Below, piece by piece: positions 55,689 to 64,000 of a stretch of 64,000 nucleotides of DNA (positions within the stretch are counted from its first letter, which is position 1; every line of letters starts with the position of its first letter). The position numbers and the translations under genes are program-made. The stretch is from Flavobacterium gelidicaeli. GTDB lineage: Bacteria; Bacteroidota; Bacteroidia; Flavobacteriales; Flavobacteriaceae. The stretch covers positions 62,001 to 126,000 of the forward strand of contig NZ_JABSNK010000008.1 of the NCBI RefSeq assembly GCF_013294005.1, written 5' to 3'. The notes under the pieces are model-generated. The model saw only the letters and a program-made list of their open reading frames with translations, had not been told where the DNA came from and searched no databases.

Positions 55689-56009
55689 ATGAATAATATT
55701 TTAAATGAAATAGGCATCGAGAACTACATTTTCCTATCTGTAATACTTTTTTGTATTGGAGTTTTTGGAGTGCTATACAGACGAAATGCTATCATCGTAT
55801 TTATGTCAATCGAGATCATGTTGAATGCAGTCAATCTTTTATTTGTGGCTTTCTCAACATACCATCAAGATGCACAAGGACAAGTTTTTGTGTTTTTCTC
55901 CATGGCTGTTGCCGCCGCCGAGGTTGCTGTAGGTCTTGCAATACTCGTTTCGATATTTAGAAACTTAGGTTCGATTGATATCAATAATTTAAAAAACTTA
56001 AAAGGATAA
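55689..56009 (+). CDS. nuoK: NADH-quinone oxidoreductase subunit K
   Basis: The ATG at 55689 gives the usual 106 residues ([20 protein letters not shown]); a longer frame would run into nuoJ. Three helices with two membrane glutamates ([20 protein letters not shown] and [17 protein letters not shown]), needed for proton movement. MrpC-like antiporter-derived subunit. It is the smallest subunit of the operon. Confidence 0.96.
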   Translation: MNNILNEIGIENYIFLSVILFCIGVFGVLYRRNAIIVFMSIEIMLNAVNLLFVAFSTYHQDAQGQVFVFFSMAVAAAEVAVGLAILVSIFRNLGSIDINNLKNLKG

Positions 56010-56015
56010 ACTATA

Positions 56016-57899
56016 ATGAATACGAATTTAGCTTTACTCTTATTATTAGCTCCTTTTTTAGGGTTTCTATTTAATATCTTCTTTGGAAAAAGTATCGGAA
56101 AGACAGCTTCAGGAGTTATTGGAACACTTACTGTTGTGGTTTCCTTTGCTGTTACTTTATACTTTTTTGGACAAATATCTACTTCTAAAGAGCCCATCCA
56201 AATTCAGTTATTTGATTGGATACAAATTAGTAATTTCAAGGTCGACTTTGGATTTCTATTAGATCAATTATCAATTCTTTGGTTGCTTTTTGTAACTGGA
56301 ATTGGTTCTTTAATTCATATCTACTCGATTAGCTACATGCATGATGACGAGAATATGGCTAAGTTTTTTGCTTACCTCAACTTGTTTATCTTTTTTATGG
56401 TAACGCTTGTAATAGGTAGTAACTTATTAGTATTGTTCATTGGTTGGGAAGGTGTTGGACTTTGCTCTTACTTACTTATTGGGTTTTGGCATAAAAACCA
56501 AGATTTTAATGATGCGGCTAAAAAAGCTTTTATCATGAACCGTATTGGGGATTTAGGATTGTTAATCGGGATTTTCATCTTGGGTTCTATGTTCTCTACT
56601 TTAGATTACGCAACATTAAAAACAGCAATCGCAGGATCAGCTAACTTAGACATTAGTTTACTATCACTTGCGGCTTTCTGTTTATTTATAGGAGCCTGTG
56701 GTAAATCAGCACAGATTCCGTTGTACACATGGTTACCGGATGCAATGGCAGGACCTACACCAGTATCAGCATTAATACATGCTGCGACAATGGTAACTGC
56801 AGGTATTTTTATGATTACTAGATTAAATTTTGTTTTTGATTTAGCTCCAGACGTTCAAAATATTATTGCTATTGTGGGTGCTGTTACTTCACTTGTAGCC
56901 GCAACAATTGCCTTGGTTCAAACTGACATTAAAAAAGTACTGGCCTACTCTACTGTTTCGCAATTAGGATTAATGTTTTTAGCATTGGGTCTAGGTGCTT
57001 ATGAAGTAGCCGTTTTTCATGTAATTACACATGCTTTCTTTAAAGCTTGTTTGTTCTTAGGATCAGGATCAGTTATTCACGCACTACACGGAGAACAGGA
57101 CATGCGTAAAATGGGTGGTTTGAAAAAAGTAATGGGAATAACCTTTGTTGCTTTCTTACTTTCTTCATTAGCGATATCAGGGATCCCTCCTTTTTCAGGG
57201 TTTTTCTCTAAAGATGAAATATTAATGGTAGCATTTGAGCACAACAAAGTATTATGGTTTATAGCCTCATTAGCTTCATTGTTAACTGCTTTTTACATGT
57301 TCCGTTTATTATACCTTACCTTCTTCAAAGAATTTAGAGGTACTGCTGAACAAAAAAGTCATTTGCATGAAAGTCCAGCCTTGATTACCTTCCCATTAAT
57401 TGTTTTAGCAATTTTAGCAACAGTAGGTGGTTTAATTAGTTTACCAACAAATAGCTGGTTAAATGGGTATTTATCTCCTTTATTTTCGAAAGCAGAACAC
57501 GAAGCACACCATTTTGGAACTACAGAATATTCTTTAATGGCGATTGCTGTTATCGCAGGATTTGTAGGAATAGGGGTTGCTTACGCCAAATACATTAAAC
57601 AGAATCAAGTTCCTGCAGAAGATGCTGAAATAACAGGATTCTCTAAAGTACTTTACAATAAATATTACGTAGACGAAATTTACAATGTAGTATTTGTAAA
57701 CTCTATTAATGGGTTATCAAAATTCTTCAGAGATTATGTAGAAACTACTTTATCTTCCGTGTTTTTTGGTTTAGAAAAAGTAACCAATGAATTAGGTTAC
57801 CAAGGAAAAAAATTACAAAGTGGTAGTATTGGGTTTTACCTGTTTGCTTTTGTAATTGGTCTTTGCGCCATAATAACTTATTTATTTTTAGCTCAATAA
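56016..57899 (+). CDS. nuoL: NADH-quinone oxidoreductase subunit L
   Basis: A 627-residue antiporter-like subunit with about 16 helices. The conserved FIGWEGVGLCSYLLIGFW, GKSAQIPLYTWLPDAMAGPTPVSALIHAATMVTAG and IKKVLAYSTVSQLGLM contain the charged residues of the proton path. A long C-terminal lateral helix follows (about 530-600). Ten bases before nuoM. Confidence 0.97.
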   Translation: MNTNLALLLLLAPFLGFLFNIFFGKSIGKTASGVIGTLTVVVSFAVTLYFFGQISTSKEPIQIQLFDWIQISNFKVDFGFLLDQLSILWLLFVTGIGSLIHIYSISYMHDDENMAKFFAYLNLFIFFMVTLVIGSNLLVLFIGWEGVGLCSYLLIGFWHKNQDFNDAAKKAFIMNRIGDLGLLIGIFILGSMFSTLDYATLKTAIAGSANLDISLLSLAAFCLFIGACGKSAQIPLYTWLPDAMAGPTPVSALIHAATMVTAGIFMITRLNFVFDLAPDVQNIIAIVGAVTSLVAATIALVQTDIKKVLAYSTVSQLGLMFLALGLGAYEVAVFHVITHAFFKACLFLGSGSVIHALHGEQDMRKMGGLKKVMGITFVAFLLSSLAISGIPPFSGFFSKDEILMVAFEHNKVLWFIASLASLLTAFYMFRLLYLTFFKEFRGTAEQKSHLHESPALITFPLIVLAILATVGGLISLPTNSWLNGYLSPLFSKAEHEAHHFGTTEYSLMAIAVIAGFVGIGVAYAKYIKQNQVPAEDAEITGFSKVLYNKYYVDEIYNVVFVNSINGLSKFFRDYVETTLSSVFFGLEKVTNELGYQGKKLQSGSIGFYLFAFVIGLCAIITYLFLAQ

Positions 57900-57908
57900 T
57901 TTTATACC

Positions 57909-59351
57909 ATGAATGTATCTCTAATATTAATTATACTTTTAGTTGGCGCATTTGCAACTTATTTAGCTGGTGATAAATTAGCTTCAAAAGTAGCATTGCT
58001 CTTCAGTGTTGCATCTTTAGGATGTTCTATTGTATTGTTAAATCATTTCAACCTTAATCAAGACATTAGCTTTATAAGCCAATGGATTAATCAACCTAAT
58101 ATTTCGTTTGCTTTACAAGCAGATGGTTTAGCAATTGCTATGCTATTATTGACAACAGCATTGACTCCAGTCATTATTTATTCTTCATTTACAAATGATT
58201 ATAAAAATGCCAAAGCTTTTTATGCTTTGATCCTATTTATGGCTTTTGCAATGTGCGGTACTTTCTTAGCTGCAGATGGACTTTTATACTACATATTCTG
58301 GGAATTGGCATTAATCCCAATCTACTTTATCGCTTTAATTTGGGGTAATGGAGACCTAGAAGAACGTAAAAAAGCAGTTATAAAATTCTTTATCTTCACT
58401 TTAGCAGGCTCCTTATTTATGCTTGTTGCATTTATTTATTTGTACCAAAAAGCAGGAAGCTTCTTGATTCAAGATTTATATAAATTAGACTTATCAGCAA
58501 CAGAACAGCTGTGGATATTCTTAGCCTTTTTCTTAGCATACGCAATTAAAATTCCAATTATCCCTTTCCATACTTGGCAAGCAAACGTTTACCAAAAATC
58601 ACCTACAGTAGGAACAATGCTACTGTCTGGAATTATGTTGAAAATGGGATTATACAGTATCATTCGTTGGCAGTTGCCTATTGCTCCACTAGCAGCAAAA
58701 GAATATATGGATATTTTTATTGCCTTAGGGATTGCAGGTGTTATCTACGGATCTATCGTTGCATTGAGACAAAAGGACTTGAAAAAATTATTAGCGTATT
58801 CTTCATTAGCTCACGTTGGGTTAATTGCCGCTGGAACATATACATTGACAATTGATGGCTTAAGAGGCGCTGTTCTACAAATGATTGCGCACGGATTTGT
58901 AGTTGTTGGATTGTTCTTTATTGCAGAAATTATTTATAGAAGATATGAAACGAGAGTAATTGCAGAAATGGGCGGAATACGTTCACAAGCAATTAAATTT
59001 GCTTCTCTATTTATGATATTAGTATTAGCTTCTGTAGCATTGCCAACTACTTTTAACTTTGTTGGAGAATTCACGGTTTTATATAGCCTTTCTCAAATAA
59101 ACATTTGGTTTGCCTTATTAGGAGGAACAACAATCATCCTAGGAGCTTACTATATGTTGAAAATGTACCAACACGTGATGCTAGGTGAAACAAATGCAAA
59201 ACCATTCGCTGATGTTACTTTCAATGAAGGAGCAACCTTAGTGATTATCGTTGCAGTATTATTCTTTTTTGGGATGTATCCAAAACCTATTACCGACTTG
59301 ATTACACCAAGTTTAGAAAATATCATTACTCAAATTAATAGAATTAACTAG
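57909..59351 (+). CDS. nuoM: NADH-quinone oxidoreductase subunit M
   Basis: A 480-residue antiporter-like subunit with 14 helices. YYIFWELALIPIYFI carries the key helix 5 glutamate, and AYAIKIPIIPFHTWQANVYQKSPTVGTML and DLKKLLAYSSLAHVGLI match the family. It is full length. Confidence 0.97.
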   Translation: MNVSLILIILLVGAFATYLAGDKLASKVALLFSVASLGCSIVLLNHFNLNQDISFISQWINQPNISFALQADGLAIAMLLLTTALTPVIIYSSFTNDYKNAKAFYALILFMAFAMCGTFLAADGLLYYIFWELALIPIYFIALIWGNGDLEERKKAVIKFFIFTLAGSLFMLVAFIYLYQKAGSFLIQDLYKLDLSATEQLWIFLAFFLAYAIKIPIIPFHTWQANVYQKSPTVGTMLLSGIMLKMGLYSIIRWQLPIAPLAAKEYMDIFIALGIAGVIYGSIVALRQKDLKKLLAYSSLAHVGLIAAGTYTLTIDGLRGAVLQMIAHGFVVVGLFFIAEIIYRRYETRVIAEMGGIRSQAIKFASLFMILVLASVALPTTFNFVGEFTVLYSLSQINIWFALLGGTTIILGAYYMLKMYQHVMLGETNAKPFADVTFNEGATLVIIVAVLFFFGMYPKPITDLITPSLENIITQINRIN

Positions 59352-59364
59352 TCAAATAAAAAAA

Positions 59365-60735
59365 ATGAATACATTAATAGCTATAATAGGATTAGGTGTT
59401 TTATGCCTTTTATTTGAAATCTTCGACTTAAGAAAAGCGATTATTCCAGTAACTGTAATTGGTTTACTGGCAATACTTGGACTTGATATAACTGAATTTA
59501 ATTCACCGCAAGCGTATTACAACAACATGATTGTTGTGAGCAAGTTTTCGGCTGCTTTCTCTGGGTTATTTATCATCTTGACTATTTTTTTAGTAACTCT
59601 TGGTCATAAATTTTATCAAAATATTCAATCTAAAATATCCGACTTTATTGCCATCAAAATCTTTCTACTTGCAGGAGCTGTAGCGATGGTTTCTTTTGGA
59701 AACTTAGCCATGTTCTTTTTAGGGATTGAGGTTTTATCTATCGCACTTTACGTTTTGGCGTCAAGCAACCGTTTAAGTATAAAAAGTAACGAAGCAGGAT
59801 TAAAGTATTTCCTTATGGGGTCATTTGCCTCTGGAATTATCCTTTTTGGAATTTGCTTAATATATGGAGCAATGGGAAGTTTTGATGTTCTTGAAATCAG
59901 TGAATTATCACGCTCAGCCGAATTACCAATTTGGTTTCCAATAGGAATTGTATTAATATTCATTGGAATGTTATTTAAAATCGCTGCTGTACCATTCCAT
60001 TTTTGGGCACCAGATGTTTATGAAGGTTCGCCTGCATTGACTACGGCCTTAATGAGTACATTAGCAAAAGTTACTGCAATTGCAACATTATACAAACTAG
60101 TTACTATCATGAACGCTGATTTATCTGAAGGGTTTCAATTAGTAATTGTAATCGTTTCTATGGCTTCTATGACAGTAGGAAACATAATGGCTTTGCGCCA
60201 AGTAAATGTAAAACGCATGCTTGCCTACTCAGGGATTTCACACGCTGGATTCATGTTAATGACTTTATTAAGTACTGCAAATTCAGCAGGAACTTTATTA
60301 TATTACACATCTGCTTATGCTCTAGCAGGTATTGCAGCCTTCAGTGTTATTTTATATGTATGTAAGAATAACGAAAATGAAGACATGACCAATTTCCATG
60401 GATTAGGAAAAACAAACCCGCTATTAGCTGCTATACTTACAGCAGCATTATTATCTATGGCAGGCATTCCTATTTTCTCAGGATTCTTTGCAAAATTATT
60501 CTTATTTACACAAACAATACAAGCAGGTTATTTAACACTCGTAATAGTAGCTGTAATCAACTCAATCATCAGTGTTGGGTACTACTTCAAACTAATTGTA
60601 GCCATGTATACTAAAGAGCCTAACGAGACTAGAACAGCAACGCCAGCAGTTATTTATGCCGTTGCAGTAATTGCTATCGTTTTAAACATTGCTTTAGGTT
60701 TGTTTCCATCCTTAGTAATGGATTTACTTTCCTAA
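59365..60735 (+). CDS. nuoN: NADH-quinone oxidoreductase subunit N
   Basis: A 456-residue antiporter-like subunit, last gene of the operon. FFLGIEVLSIALYVLAS, FKIAAVPFHFWAPDVYEGSP and VKRMLAYSGISHAGFMLM are the conserved stretches. A terminator follows at 60761-60790, so complex I expression ends here. All fourteen subunits are present in the window. Confidence 0.97.
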   Translation: MNTLIAIIGLGVLCLLFEIFDLRKAIIPVTVIGLLAILGLDITEFNSPQAYYNNMIVVSKFSAAFSGLFIILTIFLVTLGHKFYQNIQSKISDFIAIKIFLLAGAVAMVSFGNLAMFFLGIEVLSIALYVLASSNRLSIKSNEAGLKYFLMGSFASGIILFGICLIYGAMGSFDVLEISELSRSAELPIWFPIGIVLIFIGMLFKIAAVPFHFWAPDVYEGSPALTTALMSTLAKVTAIATLYKLVTIMNADLSEGFQLVIVIVSMASMTVGNIMALRQVNVKRMLAYSGISHAGFMLMTLLSTANSAGTLLYYTSAYALAGIAAFSVILYVCKNNENEDMTNFHGLGKTNPLLAAILTAALLSMAGIPIFSGFFAKLFLFTQTIQAGYLTLVIVAVINSIISVGYYFKLIVAMYTKEPNETRTATPAVIYAVAVIAIVLNIALGLFPSLVMDLLS

Positions 60736-60760
60736 AAAAGATTAAAACTTATATTACATA

Positions 60761-60790
60761 AAACCCATCAAACTATTTGATGGGTTTTTT
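60761..60790 (+). terminator. Terminator of the nuo operon
   Basis: Stem AAACCCATCAAA (60761-60772) and TTTGATGGGTTT (60776-60787) with a 3-base loop and a T-run. Confidence 0.9.
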
Positions 60791-60913
60791 GTTTAAGATC
60801 ATTCATCGATCAATTCTAACCATCCGTCTTCACAAAACCTTAAATCAACTTTTATTATCTAAAAAACATTCGTAAAATACTGATCTTTAAGCTCTATTAC
60901 TAAAAAACACAAA

Positions 60914-61288
60914 ATGAAAACTTCAAGAAAACTAGGAATATGGATGGATCATTCTATGGCTTATCTAATGGAATTTACGACTAATCCTTTCGAAATAATA
61001 ACCGTTGAATCAGATGCCGAAGAAAAAATAAATAGCGCAACAACATTCGAGGCAATGATGGCGACAAAAAAAAAGCTGTTATTTACTTATTACAACCAAA
61101 TAGCAAATGAGATAAGGAGCTATAATAAAATCATACTCTTTGGTCCGACTAATGCAAAAGTGGAATTATTTGATGTATTAAGTGAAGACGAGCATTTTTT
61201 AAAAGTAAAAGTAGAAATCAAAAACACCGATAAAATGACTCCTACTGAACAGCACAAATTTATAAAAGCTTACTTTTCTAAGTCTTAG
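60914..61288 (+). CDS. Small conserved protein, possible eRF1-domain-3-like fold
   Basis: A 124-residue cytoplasmic protein with LGIWMDHSMAYLMEF at the start and IILFGPTNAKVELFDVL, KVEIKNTDKMTPTEQHKFIKAYF at the end. The last part resembles small bacterial proteins related to domain 3 of eRF1 or to translational-machinery proteins of the baeRF type. That likeness is from memory and not proven. No signal peptide or membrane segment. It lies alone between the nuo terminator and a DsbA-like gene, and has a plausible RBS-free AT leader. Confidence 0.7.
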   Translation: MKTSRKLGIWMDHSMAYLMEFTTNPFEIITVESDAEEKINSATTFEAMMATKKKLLFTYYNQIANEIRSYNKIILFGPTNAKVELFDVLSEDEHFLKVKVEIKNTDKMTPTEQHKFIKAYFSKS

Positions 61289-61338
61289 CCTAATCCACAC
61301 TTCATTTGGCGTATGCCAATAAAAACTTAAAGGTATTT

Positions 61339-61366
61339 TTGGTTTAAATTATTTTGAATACATTTG
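61339..61366 (+). promoter_or_regulatory. Promoter of the DsbA/FrnE-like gene
   Basis: TTG at 61339-61341 and TACATTTG at 61359-61366, 17 bases between, about 37 bases before the ATG. Spacing is slightly short of the usual 19-20. Confidence 0.55.
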
Positions 61367-61402
61367 TATATACAAATTTTTGAAGTAATTAATTAAAACT
61401 AC

Positions 61403-62125
61403 ATGAAGATGGAAAATACACTTAAAATACAAATCTGGTCGGACATTATGTGTCCTTATTGCTATATAGGAAAAAGAAGAATTGAAGGAGCACTTGCCGA
61501 ATTCAATCACAAAGATCAAGTAGAAATTGAATGGAAAAGTTTTCAATTAGATTCAAATTTCGTTGCCTCTGATGATGATAACATGGCAGAACATTTAGCT
61601 GAAAAATACAGGAAAGATGTTAACTGGGCGCAGGAAATGATGGACAGTATGACTCAAAATGCTAAAAATGCTGGTCTAGACTTTCATTTTGACAAAGCGA
61701 TAATGGCCAACTCATTTAATGCACACCGTTTATTGCACCTAGCTAAAAAGAATAATTTATCTAACGATATGGAAGAATTATTGTTTAAAGCTTATCTCAC
61801 TGATGGTAAAAACGTAAACGATACCGCTACATTAAAAGCCCTTGGTCTTGAAGTTGGTTTAAAAGCTGATGAAATTGACGCTGTACTAGAATCTGATGCT
61901 TACGCAAAAGAGGTCCATGCCGACATTGAAATGGCACAAAAAATAGGTGTGCAAGGTGTTCCATTTTTTGTATTCGATAATAAATACGCCGTATCAGGCG
62001 CACAACACGTAGAGACTTTTGTAAAAACATTAGAAAAAGTATGGGAAGAAGGTGACTTTGGACCAAAATTAACGGTCCTAAATACTGGAGAAGGTGATAG
62101 CTGCGGTATAGATGGCTGCAATTAA
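61403..62125 (+). CDS. DsbA family oxidoreductase, FrnE-like
   Basis: A 240-residue thioredoxin-fold protein. The active site is IWSDIMCPYCYIGKRRIE (CPYC, about residues 17-20), followed by an inserted helical domain and a cis-proline region GVQGVPFFVFDNKYAVSGAQ. No signal peptide, so it is the cytoplasmic FrnE/2-hydroxychromene-isomerase-like type rather than periplasmic DsbA. The C terminus DSCGIDGCN has two extra cysteines like FrnE proteins linked to oxidative stress. An alternative ATG two codons later (61409) is equally possible. Confidence 0.92.
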   Translation: MKMENTLKIQIWSDIMCPYCYIGKRRIEGALAEFNHKDQVEIEWKSFQLDSNFVASDDDNMAEHLAEKYRKDVNWAQEMMDSMTQNAKNAGLDFHFDKAIMANSFNAHRLLHLAKKNNLSNDMEELLFKAYLTDGKNVNDTATLKALGLEVGLKADEIDAVLESDAYAKEVHADIEMAQKIGVQGVPFFVFDNKYAVSGAQHVETFVKTLEKVWEEGDFGPKLTVLNTGEGDSCGIDGCN

Positions 62126-62158
62126 TATGTAATAGTATTATTTTACAAAATGTTATAT

Positions 62159-62191
62159 AAAAAAACAGCTCTATTGAATAGAGCTGTTTTT
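62159..62191. terminator. Bidirectional terminator
   Basis: Perfect palindrome AAAAACAGCTCTATT (62161-62175) and its complement at 62177-62191 with A- and T-runs at the ends, between convergent genes. Confidence 0.9.
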
Positions 62192-62207
62192 AGTTACTTA
62201 TAATTGA

Positions 62208-62804
62208 TTATTTAGCCGAAACCGTTTTTTCAAAAACCTTATCATTATCGTAACTCATGATGAATGTATAGTTCTCAAAAGGCAAACTTTTAATATCATA
62301 ATATTGTTGAATATTTTGCTTGTCTACAAAAGAACTTGAATACACTAAATCCTCAGATTCGTTATAAATCTCAACACTTACAGGAGCTTTACTCGCATTA
62401 GAAATACTAAAACAAACAACACCTTCTTTATTAATTAAAACTGGTTTATAAACTTCTGTAACTGGTTTTGCAGCAAGAACTGCTGTTTCTCCAACAACCG
62501 AAATTTCATATTTAGCAATTTTCGCATCTGATTCTGCAAATAAAAAGTAAGTACCCTCTGGCAATGCTTTTAAATCATAAGTTCTATTAATACTTCCCGT
62601 TGAAATCACATTTTCCTTATGAATCAATTTATGGTCTAAATCATAAATAGACAACACCACTTTATTTGCTTCATAAAGAGCAAAATTAACTGTTTTTCCC
62701 TGTCCTTTTTTTACATCTAAAGAAAACTCATTTTCTAATGCACTTACGTTCAAAGCTGCTAACAGCGCTACTAATACCAAACTAAATTTTAAAATCTTTT
62801 TCAT
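62208..62804 (-). CDS. Secreted protein with two Ig-like repeats
   Basis: A 198-residue exported protein with signal peptide (about 1-22, MKKILKFSLVLVALLAALN). The mature part contains two similar beta-sandwich-like modules of about 80 residues: VVLSIYDLDHKLIHKENV...YDLKALPEGTYFLFAES and VSVEIYNESEDLVYSSSF...YDIKSLPFENYTFIMSY. Each resembles the fold of type A secretion (T9SS) C-terminal domains, but the protein ends without the usual sorting signature. I do not recognise a function. Monocistronic, convergent with the DsbA-like gene. Confidence 0.75.
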   Translation of the reverse strand: MKKILKFSLVLVALLAALNVSALENEFSLDVKKGQGKTVNFALYEANKVVLSIYDLDHKLIHKENVISTGSINRTYDLKALPEGTYFLFAESDAKIAKYEISVVGETAVLAAKPVTEVYKPVLINKEGVVCFSISNASKAPVSVEIYNESEDLVYSSSFVDKQNIQQYYDIKSLPFENYTFIMSYDNDKVFEKTVSAK

Positions 62805-62958
62805 AATTTGAGTTTTTAGATTTATAATCCTTTTAACTATTACAAATCTACGGCATCAATTTCATTGAATATAATGCAGAGTTTTCATGATTATACGTTA
62901 TTTTACCTTTTACGAAATCGATAAAGGTTAAAAAACGTGATAAATTCGCAATAAACAT

Positions 62959-62966
62959 TAAATTTG
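62959..62966 (+). promoter_or_regulatory. -7 box of the AraC regulator gene
   Basis: TAAATTTG matches the -7 consensus 25 bases before the ATG at 62991. No -33 TTG at the normal distance. Confidence 0.45.
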
Positions 62967-62990
62967 CATAAATAAAAAACAACTTAGAAT

Positions 62991-63863
62991 ATGAGACCTT
63001 TAGTACCCAACTTAGAAATCATAATTCCCTCATTTGGAAGCTCATTTTCTATCTCTAATCATGAAGAGAAAACTAACGCACACACAAAACATTGGCATTA
63101 CCATCCTGAAATAGAATTAGTTTACATTAATGGAGGTTCAGGCAAGCGACAAGTAGGTAGTCATGTCTCCTATTATAATGATGGTGATTTAATACTTATA
63201 GGTAGCAATTTACCGCATTGTGGATTTACCGATGAAGCTACTGGAAACAAAAAAGAAACCGTGATACAAATGAAACCAGACTTTTTAGGAAATACTTTTT
63301 TTGACTTATCAGAGATGAACAATATTAAAAACCTGTTCAGTCAAGCCAAACAAGGAATTTCATTCACAGGAGAAACTAAAAAAATACTAGGAAAACGAAT
63401 TGAAGCATTAAGTGAGCAAACACAACTAGAACGCCTATTGAGCATGTTGTCTATTTTAAACGAATTAGAATTATCTAAAGACAGTACGATCTTAAACGCA
63501 GAAGGTCATTCCATGGAAATGCAAATGCAAGACAACGACCGAATGAACGTCGTGTATAATTATGTAAAAGATCATTTTCAAGAAAACATAACCCTTGAAG
63601 AAATAGCACAACTAGTCGCAATGACAGTACCTTCTTTCTGTAGGTATTTTAAAAAGATAACCAATAAAACATTTACAAAATTCGTTAATGATTATCGGTT
63701 GGTTCACGCATCAAAACTATTAGCCGAAAAACAAGTTAGTATCTCTGAAATATCTTTTGAGAGTGGTTTCAATAATTTTGGCCACTTTAATAAATCGTTT
63801 AAAGATTTTACGGGAAAAAGTGCTTCCCAATATAGACAAGAACTCCGTTCCTATTTAGGGTAA
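62991..63863 (+). CDS. AraC family transcriptional regulator
   Basis: A 290-residue regulator. The N-terminal cupin (about 20-110) has HTKHWHYHPEIELVYINGGSGKRQVG and GDLILIGSNLPHCG, metal or sugar-like pocket residues. The C-terminal AraC double HTH (about 185-285) has ENITLEEIAQLVAMTVPSFCRYFKKITNKTF and ISEISFESGFNNFGHFNKSFKDFTGKSASQYR. This pattern is common in sugar- or carbon-responsive regulators of Bacteroidota. No target gene is in the window; the gene ends 137 bases before the window edge, and that remainder contains nothing recognisable. Confidence 0.92.
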   Translation: MRPLVPNLEIIIPSFGSSFSISNHEEKTNAHTKHWHYHPEIELVYINGGSGKRQVGSHVSYYNDGDLILIGSNLPHCGFTDEATGNKKETVIQMKPDFLGNTFFDLSEMNNIKNLFSQAKQGISFTGETKKILGKRIEALSEQTQLERLLSMLSILNELELSKDSTILNAEGHSMEMQMQDNDRMNVVYNYVKDHFQENITLEEIAQLVAMTVPSFCRYFKKITNKTFTKFVNDYRLVHASKLLAEKQVSISEISFESGFNNFGHFNKSFKDFTGKSASQYRQELRSYLG

Positions 63864-64000
63864 AACAATACTTTTAAACTCTAAATAAACAATATAACAT
63901 CCCAAACAAAAACCAATTCTAAAAACTACTTATCAACAATCCCTAAAATTAACAATTCAGCCCATCACCTATTATCGAGTATTGTGTAATTTTGCAGTAT

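Overview
The window is a contiguous piece of a low-GC Bacteroidota chromosome, almost certainly a Flavobacterium or close relative. The evidence is the gene content: a MurF-alanine racemase fusion, a 14-gene complex I operon with a short NuoG and separate nuoC/nuoD, sucA-odhB, PorT-like and TonB-dependent outer-membrane proteins with Bacteroidota-type signal peptides, and TAnnTTTG -7 promoter boxes. I see no prophage, insertion sequence, CRISPR array or rRNA; there is one tRNA.

Layout. 1-447: the end of a noncoding repeat cluster. 517-5688 (-): a tightly coupled light/UV-repair operon with three different photolyase/cryptochrome proteins (class I-like, FeS (6-4) type, Cry-DASH) plus DUF2071 and a 45-residue DUF2256 protein; a 10-bp inverted repeat overlaps its probable promoter. 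5802-6158: a second copy of the repeat cluster. 6190-8956 (-): a TonB-dependent receptor and a small His/Cys-rich protein, possibly zinc uptake. 9057-14730: asd, mscL, murF-alr, a PAP2-like membrane protein, a PorT-like barrel. 14851-14937: tRNA-Ser. 15034-20238: LysR regulator divergent from an MFS exporter, asparaginase, acyltransferase, TatD.

20417-29050 is an ECF sigma locus: a sigma factor and TPR-type anti-sigma factor (-), divergent from a 22-codon ORF, an OmpA-family protein, a PKD/beta-barrel protein, a TPR-CHAT protease with signal peptide and C-terminal anchor, and a retropepsin-like protease (+). Two near-identical promoter-like boxes (GGGGTAAC, 17 nt, GATATAA) precede the small ORF and the OmpA gene. 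Together these suggest a cell-envelope stress response ending in two proteases.

29165-42550: odhB, sucA, a small barrel protein, an unknown gene, polyprenyl synthase, YceI, and a TetR-TolC-adaptor-RND efflux operon. 42943-45585: a MORN/YwqK-like secreted protein, aspS and a cold-shock protein.

45820-60735 (+) is the complete nuoA-N operon. It is interrupted between nuoE and nuoF by a compact AT-rich two-gene cassette (49146-50932) encoding an OLD/AAA_15-like ATPase and a Toprim-like protein. This architecture resembles anti-phage effector pairs and is my best candidate for an undescribed system: a defence-like module carried in, and translationally coupled to, a respiratory operon. The window ends with a small conserved protein, a DsbA/FrnE-like oxidoreductase, a secreted protein and an AraC regulator.
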